From Thermomonas sp. HDW16 (GTDB lineage: Bacteria > Pseudomonadota > Gammaproteobacteria > Xanthomonadales > Xanthomonadaceae), in NCBI RefSeq assembly GCF_011302915.1, contig NZ_CP049872.1, positions 2,356,001 to 2,420,000 of the forward strand: 64,000 nucleotides of DNA. The letters are read 5' to 3'. This document shows, one piece after another, positions 1-10,695 of the stretch. The position numbers and the translations under genes were made by a program. Within the stretch, counting starts at the first letter, position 1; each line of letters opens with the position of its first letter. The notes below the pieces were generated by a model, which did not search any database, was not told the DNA's origin, and worked only from the letters and a program-made list of their open reading frames with translations.

Positions 1-311
1 CGCTGTTCACCTCGCTGGACAAGTTCGACAGCGGCTGCGGCTGGCCGAGTTTCAGCAAGCCGCTCGAACCGGCGCATGTCATCGAGAAACGCGACATCAG
101 CCACGGCATGATCCGCACCGAAGTGCGTTCGCAGCATGGCGACAGCCATCTCGGCCATGTCTTCAACGACGGCCCGCGCGATGCCGGCGGCCTGCGTTAC
201 TGCATCAATTCGGCAGCGCTGCGCTTCGTACCCGCCGATGCGTTGGAGCGTGAAGGCTATGGCGAATATCGCCATCTGTTCGATGCCGCCCCGGCGGGAG
301 ACAACGCATGA
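1..311 (+). CDS. msrB: Peptide-methionine (R)-S-oxide reductase MsrB, 5' end cut by window
   Basis: About 102 C-terminal residues are visible, with codons in phase from base 3. MsrB reduces the R epimer of methionine sulfoxide in oxidised proteins. The family motif GCGWPSF lies at the window edge, and [11 protein letters not shown] carries the resolving/catalytic cysteine region near the C-terminus. Where zinc-binding MsrBs have a CxxC pair, this one reads QHGDSHLGH, so it looks like a zinc-free form. The stop overlaps the msrA start (ATGA), so the two stereo-specific reductases are translationally coupled. The start lies outside the window. Confidence 0.95.
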   Translation, partial: LFTSLDKFDSGCGWPSFSKPLEPAHVIEKRDISHGMIRTEVRSQHGDSHLGHVFNDGPRDAGGLRYCINSAALRFVPADALEREGYGEYRHLFDAAPAGDNA

Positions 312-817
312 GCACTGAAACCGCGATCCTCGCCGGCGGCTGCTTCTGGGGCATGCAGGAACTGATTCGCAAGCAACCCGGCGTGTTGCGCACCCGCGTG
401 GGTTATTCCGGCGGCGATGTCGACAACGCCACCTACCGCAACCACGGCACCCATGCGGAGGCGATCGAGATCGTGTTCGATCCCGCGCAGACCAGTTTCC
501 GCAAGATGCTGGAGTTCTTCTTCCAGATCCACGACCCCACCACCGTGGACCGGCAGGGCAATGATCGCGGCAGCAGTTACCGCTCGGCGATCTATTACGC
601 TTCGGACGCACAGAAACAGGTGGCGCTGGACACCATCGCCGATGTCGACGCCTCCGGCCTGTGGCCGGGCAAGGTGGTGACCGAACTCGCACCGGCCGGC
701 CCGTTCTGGCAAGCCGAGCCCGAACACCAGGACTACCTGCAGCGCTATCCCAGCGGCTATACCTGCCACTTCCTGCGGCCGGGCTGGGTGCTGCCAGCGC
801 GCGGAAGCACCGCGTGA
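308..817 (+). CDS. msrA: Peptide-methionine (S)-S-oxide reductase MsrA
   Basis: 169 residues. MsrA reduces the S epimer of methionine sulfoxide, the partner activity to the MsrB just upstream. The catalytic motif GGCFWG is at residues 10-15 with nucleophilic Cys12, followed by the family segments VGYSGG and [11 protein letters not shown]. The C-terminal tail after HFLRPGW has no further cysteines, so resolving by an internal C-terminal Cys as in larger MsrAs is not evident. ATGA overlap with msrB upstream; the stop overlaps the GTG start of the flavoprotein gene downstream (GTGA). All three genes look like one redox-repair operon. Confidence 0.97.
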   Translation: MSTETAILAGGCFWGMQELIRKQPGVLRTRVGYSGGDVDNATYRNHGTHAEAIEIVFDPAQTSFRKMLEFFFQIHDPTTVDRQGNDRGSSYRSAIYYASDAQKQVALDTIADVDASGLWPGKVVTELAPAGPFWQAEPEHQDYLQRYPSGYTCHFLRPGWVLPARGSTA

Positions 818-2277
818 GCCTGCGCGAAGTCGATGTCGCCATCATCGGCGGCGGCACTGCCGGCATGTCGGCCTACCGCGAGGTGCGCAAGCACACCGAT
901 TCGATCGCGCTGATCGAAGGCGGGCCGTTCGGCACCACCTGCGCGCGGGTGGGCTGCATGCCGTCGAAACTGCTGATCGCGCCGGCGCAGGCGCGCCACC
1001 AGCTGTCGCTGCTGCCCGCATTCGGCATCCACAGCGATGCCGGCAAGGTCGATAGCCGCGCGGTCATGCGCCGTGTGCGCGAGGAACGCGACCGCTTCGT
1101 CGGTTTCGTGCTGGATGCGGTGGAAGGTTTCGATCCCGCTCATATCGTGCGTGCGCATGCGGCGTTCGAAGACCCGCACACGCTGGTACTCACGGCCGCC
1201 GCCGACGGCAGCACCCCGTCCTTCAATCGCATCCGTGCCAAGCGCATCATCATCGCCTCCGGCTCGCGTCCGAATATTCCGGACGCCTTCAAAGCCGCCG
1301 GCGACCGCCTGGTGGTGAATGACGATGTGTTCGACTGGAACGACCTGCCGGGTTCAGTGGCGGTGTTCGGCACGGGTGTGATCGGGCTGGAACTGGGCCA
1401 GGCGCTGCATCGGTTAGGCGTGCGCGTGCACGTGTTTGGCCGTGGCGGACGCATCACCGGCCTCAGCGATCCCGTGGTACTGGCGGAAGCCGCACGCATC
1501 TTCACCAACGAATTGATCACCCATCTCGATGCACGCGAACTGCGCATCGAACGCGATGGCGACAGCGTGCTGGTGCATTCCAGCGATGCCGCCGGCGAGC
1601 AACATAGCGAGCGTTTCGACTATCTATTGGCCGCCAGCGGACGCGCACCCAACGTCGACACCCTGCAACTGCAACACACCGGGCTTGAACTGGATGCGCG
1701 CGGCGTGCCGCTGTTCGATCCGCAAACCATGCAGGCCGGCGGCAGCCATATCTTCATCGCCGGCGATGCCAACGCCGAACGCCCGATCCTGCACGAAGCC
1801 GCCGACGAAGGACTGTTGGCGGGTCGCAATGCCGCCAACTATCCGACGGTGCACAAGCATGCCCGGCGCACGCCGCTGGGGATCATGTTCACCGAGCCGC
1901 AAGTGGCCTACGTCGGCAAGTCGCACGAGCAACTGCTGGCGGACGGCGCGGATTTCGCCGTGGGCGAAGTGTCGTTCCACGACCAGGGACGCTCACGGGT
2001 GATGCTGGTCAACCAAGGCCTGCTGCGTGTGTATGGTGAGGCCGGCAGCGGCCTGTTGCTGGGCGCGGAGATGATCGGCCCGGACAACGAGCACCTGGCG
2101 CACCTGCTGGCCTGGGCCATCCAGTCGCGCATGACTGTGCGACAAGCGCTGGACATGCCGTACTACCACCCGGTGATCGAGGAAGGCCTGCGCACCGCGT
2201 TGCGCATGTTGCTGGAAGCACTGGGCATGGGCCCGCATCCGCCGCTGAACTGCATCGATTGCGGGCCGGGCGGCTGA
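814..2277 (+). CDS. Dihydrolipoyl dehydrogenase-like FAD disulfide oxidoreductase
   Basis: 487 residues from a GTG start that overlaps the msrA stop; upstream in-frame starts lie inside msrA and are less likely. It belongs to the class I pyridine nucleotide-disulfide oxidoreductases: FAD-binding GGGTAG at 12-17, redox pair C43/C48 in [12 protein letters not shown], a second Rossmann motif [10 protein letters not shown], an FAD motif IAGDANAE, and a C-terminal HPVIEE segment in the place of the usual HPxxxE active-site base. The tail ends in an extra CIDC motif. It is not beside pyruvate or oxoglutarate dehydrogenase genes, so an E3 role is unproven. Its position after msrBA suggests a role in disulfide recycling, which is inference. 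Confidence 0.85.
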   Translation: MSLREVDVAIIGGGTAGMSAYREVRKHTDSIALIEGGPFGTTCARVGCMPSKLLIAPAQARHQLSLLPAFGIHSDAGKVDSRAVMRRVREERDRFVGFVLDAVEGFDPAHIVRAHAAFEDPHTLVLTAAADGSTPSFNRIRAKRIIIASGSRPNIPDAFKAAGDRLVVNDDVFDWNDLPGSVAVFGTGVIGLELGQALHRLGVRVHVFGRGGRITGLSDPVVLAEAARIFTNELITHLDARELRIERDGDSVLVHSSDAAGEQHSERFDYLLAASGRAPNVDTLQLQHTGLELDARGVPLFDPQTMQAGGSHIFIAGDANAERPILHEAADEGLLAGRNAANYPTVHKHARRTPLGIMFTEPQVAYVGKSHEQLLADGADFAVGEVSFHDQGRSRVMLVNQGLLRVYGEAGSGLLLGAEMIGPDNEHLAHLLAWAIQSRMTVRQALDMPYYHPVIEEGLRTALRMLLEALGMGPHPPLNCIDCGPGG

Positions 2278-2352
2278 GTTTTTCGTGATTGGTGCACGGT
2301 GCTGCCTAGCAGTGCACGCGTTCCGCATATCTTCGAAACCACCGAATGCAAA

Positions 2353-2379
2353 AAAGGGCCGGCACAAGGCCAGCCCTTT
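2353..2379 (-). terminator. Intrinsic terminator downstream of mdh
   Basis: An 11-bp inverted repeat (2353-2363 with 2369-2379, one G-U pair, 5-nt loop) is followed on the minus strand by a run of T residues (2351-2355 and beyond). It lies 24 bp after the mdh stop. The same hairpin on the plus strand also faces the end of the flavoprotein gene, but the T-run favours minus-strand termination. Confidence 0.85.
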
Positions 2380-2402
2380 GAGTTTGCAGCCGCGACGAAC
2401 GC

Positions 2403-3386
2403 TTACAGCAGGTGGGCGACGCCAGCGCGCTCTTCTTCCAACTCGGCGAGAGTCTTGTCCATCGCCGCGCGGCTGAAGTCGTCGACCGGCAGGCCTTCGA
2501 CGCGGGTGTATTCGCCATTGGCGCAGATCACCGGTACGCCATAGATCACGCCTTCCGGGATGCCGTAGCTGCCATCGGACGGCACGCCCATCGTCGCCCA
2601 CTCGCCGTTCGTGCCCAGCGCCCAATCGCGCATGTGATCGATGGCGGCGTTGGCGGCCGATGCGGCGGACGACAGGCCACGCGCTTCGATGATCGCGGCG
2701 CCGCGCTTGCCGACCTGCGGGATGAAGGTATTGGCGTTCCAGTCGGCGTCGTTGATCTTGTCCTTCAGCGACTGGCCGTCGACGGTGGCGAAGCGGTAGT
2801 CCGGGTACATGGTCGGGCTGTGGTTGCCCCACACCACCAGCTTCTTGATGTCGGCCACGGCCACGCCGGCCTTGTTGGCCAGCTGCGACAGCGCGCGGTT
2901 GTGGTCCAGGCGCAGCATGGCGGTGAAGTTCTTCGCCGGCAGGTCGGGCGCGGACTTCATCGCGATATAGGCATTGGTATTGGCCGGATTGCCGACCACC
3001 AGCACCTTCACGTTGCGGCTGGCGACCTTGTTCAACGCCGCGCCCTGCGCGGTGAAGATCTTGGCGTTCTCAAGCAGGAGATCCTTGCGCTCCATGCCCG
3101 GGCCGCGCGGACGCGCGCCGACCAGCAGGGCGTAATCGGCGTCCTTGAACGCGACTTCGGCGTCATCGGTGCCGACCATGCCTGCCAGCAGCGGGAACGC
3201 GCAATCTTCCAGCTCCATCATCACGCCCTTCAGCGCGGCCTGGGCCTTCTCAAGCGGCAATTCCAGCATCTGCAGGATGACCGGCTGGTCCTTGCCCAGC
3301 ATTTCGCCGGAGGCGATGCGGAACAGCAGTGCGTAACCGATCTGGCCGGCGGCGCCGGTGACTGCAACACGGACGGGGGCTTTCAT
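2403..3386 (-). CDS. mdh: Malate dehydrogenase
   Basis: 327 residues. It interconverts malate and oxaloacetate with NAD+ in the TCA cycle. The dinucleotide-binding motif GAAGQIG is at residues 11-17; catalytic His lies in [12 protein letters not shown], and the substrate arginines are in the RPRGPGMER region. Length and motifs match the type 2, cytosolic-like bacterial MDH rather than the E. coli type. The start at 3386 is chosen over an in-frame ATG 18 bp upstream because an AGGAAG ribosome-binding site precedes it by about 8 nt. It is the last gene of a minus-strand run with the glutaredoxin-like gene, and an intrinsic terminator follows. Confidence 0.97.
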   Translation of the reverse strand: MKAPVRVAVTGAAGQIGYALLFRIASGEMLGKDQPVILQMLELPLEKAQAALKGVMMELEDCAFPLLAGMVGTDDAEVAFKDADYALLVGARPRGPGMERKDLLLENAKIFTAQGAALNKVASRNVKVLVVGNPANTNAYIAMKSAPDLPAKNFTAMLRLDHNRALSQLANKAGVAVADIKKLVVWGNHSPTMYPDYRFATVDGQSLKDKINDADWNANTFIPQVGKRGAAIIEARGLSSAASAANAAIDHMRDWALGTNGEWATMGVPSDGSYGIPEGVIYGVPVICANGEYTRVEGLPVDDFSRAAMDKTLAELEEERAGVAHLL

Positions 3387-3423
3387 GGGGAAATCTTCCT
3401 TCATTCGGGAAATGCGTAAGTGT

Positions 3424-3807
3424 TCAAAGGCGATAGCCGAGCGGCGCCAACCGCGTCTTCACCGCCTCGGGTTGATAGCCGTAGATGACGTCCTGGCCGA
3501 CGATGGTGACCGGCACGCCGCCGGTCTGCAGCGCCTGCATCGCGCGGTCGCCTTCCGGCGTGTCCACGTCCAGCAGGTGGTAGCGCACATTGGCCATCTC
3601 GAATGCCTTGCGCTGCTTGAGGCAGTAGCCACACCACTCGGCCGACAGCATCACGATGCTGCTGTCGCCGGTGGTCATGCGCGGGTCGTCGGGATGGAGC
3701 GCTGGCGGGTCGTCGAGCCACCCGGCGAGCCTCGGCTTCACCTGGCCGTAGCTGATCGCGCCAGCGGCGAGCACGGCTGCGATCCAAAGGACAGTGGTAA
3801 CGCGCAT
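3424..3807 (-). CDS. Membrane-anchored glutaredoxin-family protein
   Basis: 127 residues. A hydrophobic N-terminal segment at about residues 4-20 is either a signal anchor or an uncleaved signal peptide. It is followed by a glutaredoxin/thioredoxin fold with redox motif CGYC (C59, C62), the cis-proline segment TGGVPVT, and a C-terminal YGYQPE. This suggests a periplasm-facing thiol-disulfide or glutathione-linked oxidoreductase; substrate unknown. It starts 13 bp after the aminotransferase stop and ends 37 bp before mdh, so cotranscription is likely. Confidence 0.8.
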   Translation of the reverse strand: MRVTTVLWIAAVLAAGAISYGQVKPRLAGWLDDPPALHPDDPRMTTGDSSIVMLSAEWCGYCLKQRKAFEMANVRYHLLDVDTPEGDRAMQALQTGGVPVTIVGQDVIYGYQPEAVKTRLAPLGYRL

Positions 3808-3820
3808 GGGACTTCGCGCC

Positions 3821-5020
3821 TCAAACCAGCTCGGCGAAGAATTCCTGGATGCGCGCCAGGCCCGGTGTAAGTTGCGGCGTCGGGCAGGTGTAGCTGATGC
3901 GCATCGCGCGCGGCTCGCCGAACGCGGAACCCGGCACGCAGGCCACGCCCTTGGCTTCCAGCAGTGCATTGCAGAAATCGACGTCGTTCTCGATCCTGGT
4001 GCCGTTGTGCGACTTGCCGAAGGTGCAGCTGATGTCCGGGAACACGTAGAACGCACCCTGCGGCCGCGGGCAGACCACGCCGGGGATCGCATCCATCACC
4101 GCCATCACCTGGTCGCGCTTGGCCTGGAATTCGAGGTTCTTCTCGTTCGGCACGTCCTGCGGGCCGCTGAGTGCCGCGATGGCCGCCGCGGTGACGATCT
4201 CCGGGATGTTGGTGATGTGGTTGGAGTTCATCACCGTCACCGCCTGCGCCACGGATTCCGGACCGGCCATGAAGCCCACGCGCCAACCGGGCATGCCGTA
4301 GGTCTTGGACAGCGAATCGATGAAGATCACGCGGTCGCGCAGTTCCGGGCGCACGTGCACGAAGTTCACGTATTCCAGCCCGTCGAACAGCATGCGGTTG
4401 TAGATGTCGTCGGTGATGATCCAGGTGTCCGGATACTTCACCAGCACGTCGGCCAGCGCGACGATTTCATCGCGGGTGTAGACCATGCCGGTCGGGTTCG
4501 ACGGATTGTTGAACAGGAACACCTTCGGCTTCTTCGCCAGCGCAGCGTCGAGCTGGGTCGGCGTCATCTTGTAGTCCTGGCTGGCCGGGCACGGCAGCAG
4601 GTCCACCTTGGCGTTGACGATTTCGGCGATGTCCATGTAGCTGGTCCAGTACGGCACCGCAAAGGCGATGGTGTCGCCCTCGTCCAGCAACGCCTCAGCC
4701 AGGTTGTAGATCACGTGCTTGGCGCCGATGCCGGTGGCGCAATTCACCCGCGCATAGCCGGTCAGGCCGATCTTCGCCATGTGTTCGATGAATGCGTCCA
4801 GCAACGCGTCGCTGCCGCGATTGCTGCCGTACTGTCCACTATCCTTCGCGAGTGCTTCACGCGCGGCGGCATAGACGTGTTCGGCGGGCAGGAAGTTCGG
4901 CACGCCGATGGAGAAGCTGATGATGTCGCGACCTTCGGCCTTCAGGCGCTTGGCCTTTTCGGCGACCGCCATGATGGCGCTGGGCTTGGCGCGGCCAATG
5001 CGCCGGGCGAGTTGAGGCAT
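3821..5020 (-). CDS. PLP-dependent class I/II aminotransferase (aspartate aminotransferase-like)
   Basis: 399 residues. It transfers amino groups using pyridoxal phosphate; aspartate/oxoglutarate is the most likely pair, but specificity cannot be fixed from motifs. Seen: SNPTG substrate/cofactor segment at about 174-178, TDDIY at 203-207 with the PLP-contacting Asp and Tyr, the Schiff-base lysine K239 in SLSKTYG, and the C-terminal arginine segment MRISYTCP. The start at 5020 (MPQLARRIG) has GAGG about 9 nt upstream; an earlier in-frame start at 5080 would overlap the divergent lipoprotein gene's ribosome-binding site and is disfavoured. Gene is divergent from that lipoprotein gene. Confidence 0.9.
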   Translation of the reverse strand: MPQLARRIGRAKPSAIMAVAEKAKRLKAEGRDIISFSIGVPNFLPAEHVYAAAREALAKDSGQYGSNRGSDALLDAFIEHMAKIGLTGYARVNCATGIGAKHVIYNLAEALLDEGDTIAFAVPYWTSYMDIAEIVNAKVDLLPCPASQDYKMTPTQLDAALAKKPKVFLFNNPSNPTGMVYTRDEIVALADVLVKYPDTWIITDDIYNRMLFDGLEYVNFVHVRPELRDRVIFIDSLSKTYGMPGWRVGFMAGPESVAQAVTVMNSNHITNIPEIVTAAAIAALSGPQDVPNEKNLEFQAKRDQVMAVMDAIPGVVCPRPQGAFYVFPDISCTFGKSHNGTRIENDVDFCNALLEAKGVACVPGSAFGEPRAMRISYTCPTPQLTPGLARIQEFFAELV

Positions 5021-5080
5021 CGTGGGGAACCTCGGAACGGGGCCGCAGAACGCGGCATGGACGTGGGAGAAAGCCTTCAA

Positions 5081-5869
5081 ATGTTAACACAGCCGCTTCG
5101 CCAGACCTCTCTATCCACGCTGCGTCGGCATGGCCGTCGCTGGCTTTCCGTAGCTGCAATGCTGGCTGCATTCGCACTGCTTTCCGGCTGTTCCTCGACC
5201 CAGGTGCGCACCGCCAAGGACACCGCCGGCAAGCCATTGGCGCTCTCCGGCACGGTGGTGCTCATCGAACCCGACATCGAGCTCTCCGAGCTCGGCGCTG
5301 GCGGCATGGCCGAACCCCGCAAGGAGTGGACCGATGCCGCCCGCAAGCTGTATCCGCAGGCCGCGCGCGATGCCCTGGCCCGCCAAGGCATCGGCATGGC
5401 CCCCGACTACTATCTCCCGGCGGATGCTGGTCCGGAGACACGGGCAAGGCAGCTGTATCTGCTGGCCCAGGCGGTGTCGTCGAGCATCCTCACCTACGAA
5501 CGCGGCAGCGCGACCGGCAGGCTTCGCAACAAGCATGGCAAGTTCGACTGGTCGGTCGGCCCCGGCGTGCAGGCGCTGCGCGAGACCACCGGCGCGGACT
5601 ACGGCCTGTTCACCTATATCCGCGACAGCTACGCTAGCGGCGGCCGCCAGGCCATGCGTATCGCCGGCCTGCTGTTGCTGGGCGGCGACATGGGCGGCGG
5701 GATGCAGGTCGGCGTCGCGTCCCTGATCGACCTGCGCACCGGCCAGGTGGTCTGGCACAACCTGCTGATCGACCAGACCGGCGACATGCGCAACCTCGCG
5801 GGTGCGCGCGAAACCGCGGACGACCTGCTCAAGGGCGTGCGCGGCACGCAACCGGTGCCGGCGAAATGA
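5081..5869 (+). CDS. Predicted lipoprotein of unknown function, first gene of lipoprotein operon
   Basis: 262 residues. A basic N-terminus and hydrophobic segment end in the lipobox LLSGC with acylated Cys37, so it should be a lipoprotein. The mature part has no motif I recognise. It has a mixed alpha/beta look, with a glycine-rich hydrophobic stretch GLLLLGGDMGGGMQ at about 203-216 and the segment DLRTGQVVWHNLL, which resembles beta-strand-rich C-termini of envelope lipoproteins. GGGAGA precedes the ATG by about 9 nt. The stop overlaps the M48 protease start (ATGA), linking it to that gene and the third lipoprotein. Role unknown; envelope maintenance is an inference from neighbours. Confidence 0.8.
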   Translation: MLTQPLRQTSLSTLRRHGRRWLSVAAMLAAFALLSGCSSTQVRTAKDTAGKPLALSGTVVLIEPDIELSELGAGGMAEPRKEWTDAARKLYPQAARDALARQGIGMAPDYYLPADAGPETRARQLYLLAQAVSSSILTYERGSATGRLRNKHGKFDWSVGPGVQALRETTGADYGLFTYIRDSYASGGRQAMRIAGLLLLGGDMGGGMQVGVASLIDLRTGQVVWHNLLIDQTGDMRNLAGARETADDLLKGVRGTQPVPAK

Positions 5870-7040
5870 GTGCCGCGCTTCGAAGTCTTGCGATCGCGCT
5901 GGCGGCCACCCTGCTCGCCGCCTGCGCCTCCCGCGCGCCACTGCGCGACAACGCGCCCGGCACCGCGCCCACCGCCGGCAGCGACGAAGCCGAACTCTGG
6001 TATGCGATGGAACGCGCGGAAACCGAACTCAAGCGCTCGCCATTGCTGGTGCGCGACCCGGCCCTCAACGACTACATCCGCGGCGTGGCCTGCAAGGTCG
6101 CCGGTGGCCATTGCAGCGACCTGCGCGTGTACGTGATGGACGTGCCGCAGTTCAACGCCAGCATGGCCCGAACGGCATGATGCTGTTCTGGACCGGTGCC
6201 CTGCTGCGCATCCGCGACGAGGCCGAACTCGCCTTCGTGCTGGGCCATGAAACCGGCCACTTCACCGCCCAGCACTCGCTCAAGCAATGGCGACGGATGA
6301 AGGATGCCAGCGCCTGGCTGAGCGCCTTCCAGATGGTCGCCTATGGAGCAGGCGCAGGCGGCATCGCGCAGCTCGGGATGCTGGCCGGCTATGCGGCGAT
6401 CTTCAAATACTCGCGCGACATGGAACGCGAGGCGGACAGATTGGGTTTCGATGGCGTGGTCGAACATGGTTGGGCGCCGTCCGCCGGCGCGGACTTGTGG
6501 GCACGGATGTGGCGCGAGGAACAGACCCGCAAGTACGATCGGCCGATGCCGGTCTTCTCCACCCATCCCGCCTCGCAAGAACGCTTGAACGACATCAAGG
6601 CCGAAGCCGCCGCCATCCCCAACGCACCCACGGACCGCGGCCGCGATCGCTACCGCGCCGCAGTGCGCCCGTTGTTGCCGAAATTGCTGGACGAGGAACT
6701 CGGCAATCGTCGCTATGCCGGTTCGATCCTTGTGATCGGCGAACTGCTGGCCGACTCGCCCACTGAAGACAAGGGCCTGCTCACCTTCTACTTGGGTGAG
6801 GCCTATCGCCGGCGCGGACTGGGCGACGACAAGGCGAAGGCGGCCACCTATTACGCGCAGGCCGTCTTGCTGCCGGGCGCGCCCGCGGCGGCATGGCGCG
6901 AGCATGGCTTCGTGCAGCGTTCCGCGGGCGATGCGGCAGGTGCGCGCGCCTCGCTGCAACGCTACCTGCAGGACGCGCCGAATGCGGAAGACCGCGCCTT
7001 CGTGCAACGCGAACTGGACAAACTCGGAGGTGCCCGATGA
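5866..7040 (+). pseudogene. M48-family metalloprotease lipoprotein, frameshifted near codon 101
   Basis: The N-terminal part (5866-6180) is a signal peptide ending in lipobox LLAAC (Cys20), then reads to a stop at 104 residues. Homology-like protease sequence continues in another frame from about 6170 to 7040: HETGH zinc/catalytic motif at 6246-6260, the third ligand in DMEREADRLGFD, a PVFSTHPASQERL segment typical of M48 proteins, and a helical, TPR-like C-terminus. The break is at 6167-6169: one extra C there would restore an uninterrupted reading MAPNGMM. So one base is missing relative to an intact gene. This is either a real inactivating deletion or an assembly error in a C run. Upstream and downstream genes overlap it by ATGA, arguing for recent loss or an artefact. 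Confidence 0.85.
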
Positions 7041-7630
7041 AACCTGCATGGAAAGGACGCATGCGCGCGATCATCGTCGTCGTGCTGGTGCTGGCGTTGA
7101 CGGCATGTGCTGCCGGTGGCCCGCTGGTGACACCAGGCACGCAGCGGATTGGTAGCAACCTGACCATCGATGCAGGCATGGAATGGACACGGTCGCAGGG
7201 CTCGCGCGAACAACTGTGGACCATCGATGGCCCGCAGCTCAACAGCCTCTACCTGGTCCCGAATGTGCGCGAACGCGAGTTCATCTTCCTCGGCGAACGC
7301 CAGACCAAGCGCCGCCCGGATGGCGCGTTCTACCACCGCGGCATGCGGCCGGATGAGTTGCGCGACCTGATCGCGGACGGCATGCGCGCGGCAGGCGCGG
7401 TGAACGTGGTGGTCACCAACCTGCGCCCGGTGGATTTCGGCGGCCGCGAGGGCCTGCGTTTCGAAATGTCGATGGACAACGAAGCCGGCCTGAAATACCG
7501 GGCCATGGCAGCCGCCTTCGAACATGAGAAAGGCCTGGCGCTGGCGCTGTTCTACGCGCCGGTGGAGTACTACTACCCACGCGACGAGGCCAAGGTCAAC
7601 GCGATGCTGGATACCCTGCGCTGGAAGTGA
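7037..7630 (+). CDS. Predicted lipoprotein of unknown function, third gene of lipoprotein operon
   Basis: 197 residues. The signal peptide MKPAWKGRMR plus hydrophobic core ends in lipobox LTAC (Cys24). The mature domain contains EQLWTIDGPQLNSLYL and a C-terminal LALALFYAPVEYYYP segment. I do not recognise a named family. GGAGG lies 6 nt before the ATG, which overlaps the M48 gene stop. Three consecutive lipoprotein genes with overlapping ends suggest a shared envelope function, perhaps substrate or adaptor to the protease; this is inference. A bidirectional terminator follows at 7652. Confidence 0.78.
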   Translation: MKPAWKGRMRAIIVVVLVLALTACAAGGPLVTPGTQRIGSNLTIDAGMEWTRSQGSREQLWTIDGPQLNSLYLVPNVREREFIFLGERQTKRRPDGAFYHRGMRPDELRDLIADGMRAAGAVNVVVTNLRPVDFGGREGLRFEMSMDNEAGLKYRAMAAAFEHEKGLALALFYAPVEYYYPRDEAKVNAMLDTLRWK

Positions 7631-7651
7631 CCCGCAGTTCTCGCTGAAACG

Positions 7652-7677
7652 AAAAGGGCGGCCGAGGCCGCCCTTTT
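7652..7677. terminator. Bidirectional intrinsic terminator between lipoprotein gene and ppiB
   Basis: An 11-bp perfect stem (7652-7662 with 7667-7677, loop of 4) is flanked by A residues on one side and T residues on the other, so it can terminate both convergent transcripts. It sits 22 bp after the lipoprotein stop and 20 bp before the ppiB stop. Confidence 0.85.
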
Positions 7678-7696
7678 CATGCAGCGTATCGATGGA

Positions 7697-8191
7697 TCAG
7701 GCCGCGAGGATCTTGTTCCACTCCGCAACGCGGTCGGCCTTCGCCGCCAGCGCGGCGTCGGTATCGCCTTCGATCTTCACCGACTTGATCGCGTCGCCCT
7801 GCTTCACCGCATCCACCACGTCCAGGCCGTCGATGACCTTGCCGAACACGGTGTGCTTGCCGTTGAGCCACGGGGTGGACACGTGGGTGATGAAGAACTG
7901 GCTGCCATTGGTGTTCGGACCGGCATTGGCCATCGACAGCACGCCACGGTCGTGGCCCAAGCCGTTATTGGCCTCGTCTTCGAAGCGGTAGCCCGGGCCG
8001 CCACGGCCGGAACCTTCCGGGCAGCCGCCCTGGATCATGAAATCCGGGATCACCCGGTGGAAGTTCAGGCCGTCGTAGAAGCCGCGCTTGGCCAGGTTGA
8101 CGAAGTTGGCGACGGTCAGCGGCGCCTTGTCGGCGGCCAGTTCGACGCGGATCGGGCCGCGGTCGGTATCGAAGATGGCGATCAGGGACAT
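7697..8191 (-). CDS. ppiB: Cyclophilin-type peptidyl-prolyl cis-trans isomerase
   Basis: 164 residues with no signal peptide, so cytoplasmic. Catalyses proline cis-trans isomerisation during protein folding. The cyclophilin core [13 protein letters not shown] is at 44-56 with catalytic R46; SQFFIT and [10 protein letters not shown] follow, the Trp being the residue that binds cyclosporin in sensitive forms. The length matches E. coli PpiB (164). Transcribed divergently from typA; convergent with the lipoprotein operon. Confidence 0.95.
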   Translation of the reverse strand: MSLIAIFDTDRGPIRVELAADKAPLTVANFVNLAKRGFYDGLNFHRVIPDFMIQGGCPEGSGRGGPGYRFEDEANNGLGHDRGVLSMANAGPNTNGSQFFITHVSTPWLNGKHTVFGKVIDGLDVVDAVKQGDAIKSVKIEGDTDAALAAKADRVAEWNKILAA

Positions 8192-8237
8192 GGGAGGTTC
8201 CTTCAGATTGATACAGGCGGCGGACGCCGCAGCCCGC

Positions 8238-8243
8238 TATAAT
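8238..8243 (+). promoter_or_regulatory. Possible -10 element for typA
   Basis: A consensus TATAAT lies 55 bp before the typA start in the 106-bp divergent spacer. No good -35 hexamer stands at 16-18 bp; TTGATA at 8208 is too far (24 bp). The element is nearly palindromic, so the complementary TATTAT could serve ppiB on the other strand. Confidence 0.4.
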
Positions 8244-8297
8244 AGCCGGCTTCCTTTCCTGAACGGCCGTGCCGGTCAATCCCGGCGCGCATTCCGC

Positions 8298-10127
<1,830 letters not shown>

Positions 10128-10146
10128 GGCAAGCGGGGAACGCGCG

Positions 10147-10695
10147 GTGAGTGTGTTCCTCGGCTGGATGCCAGGCGCGGCAACGCAGGCCGCGCTGGCA
10201 GACCTGCAACACCGCATCCGCGCGGCCTTGCCCGCGGATGCGCCGCGCCACGACTGGCGCACGCCCGCGCAGTGGCACATGACCCTGCGTTATCTGGGCG
10301 AATCCATCGACGATGCGCGACGCATGCGCATCGACGACGCGTTGCAAGTCCTCGCATCACGAACACAGGCGATCGACGCCATATTGGCCGGCGCGCAGTA
10401 CTGGCCGCATGCGCGGGTACTCGTCGCCAAGGTCGAAGCGACAGAAGCGCTGAAGGCGTTGCTCAAGCAACTCGAAATGGCGATGCAAGGTTGCGGCTTC
10501 GCCAAGGAACGCACGCAAACTGCGCACATCACCCTCGCCTACCTGCCGCGCGGCGCACAGCCGCCGACATTGCCGGACATGGCAATACCGGCATCACCAC
10601 TGCGCGTCGACCGCATCGAGCTCTTGCAGACCGTCCCCGCTGGCTACATGTCACTGGCATCATGGCCCTTCGCGCCAGGGACGACGCCGGCATGA
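10147..10695 (+). CDS. thpR: RNA 2',3'-cyclic phosphodiesterase (2H phosphoesterase)
   Basis: 182 residues from GTG 10147, with GGGGA about 9 nt upstream. It belongs to the 2H phosphoesterase superfamily (LigT/ThpR), which opens 2',3'-cyclic phosphate ends on RNA. Two HxTL motifs are present: HMTL at 44-47 and HITL at 127-130, spaced as in the family, with catalytic His44 and His127. It starts 19 bp after typA, so readthrough is likely. Its stop overlaps the next gene start (ATGA). Biological substrate in bacteria is not settled. Confidence 0.9.
   Translation: MSVFLGWMPGAATQAALADLQHRIRAALPADAPRHDWRTPAQWHMTLRYLGESIDDARRMRIDDALQVLASRTQAIDAILAGAQYWPHARVLVAKVEATEALKALLKQLEMAMQGCGFAKERTQTAHITLAYLPRGAQPPTLPDMAIPASPLRVDRIELLQTVPAGYMSLASWPFAPGTTPA

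Noticed and set aside
3794-5869. Single long plus-strand gene through the aminotransferase locus
   Set aside because: Only its last 789 bp (from 5081) has a signal peptide and ribosome-binding site; the rest is antisense to the aminotransferase.
6161-6180. Programmed -1 or +1 frameshift in the M48 gene
   Set aside because: No slippery heptamer with downstream structure was evident at the C run; a single missing C is a simpler account.
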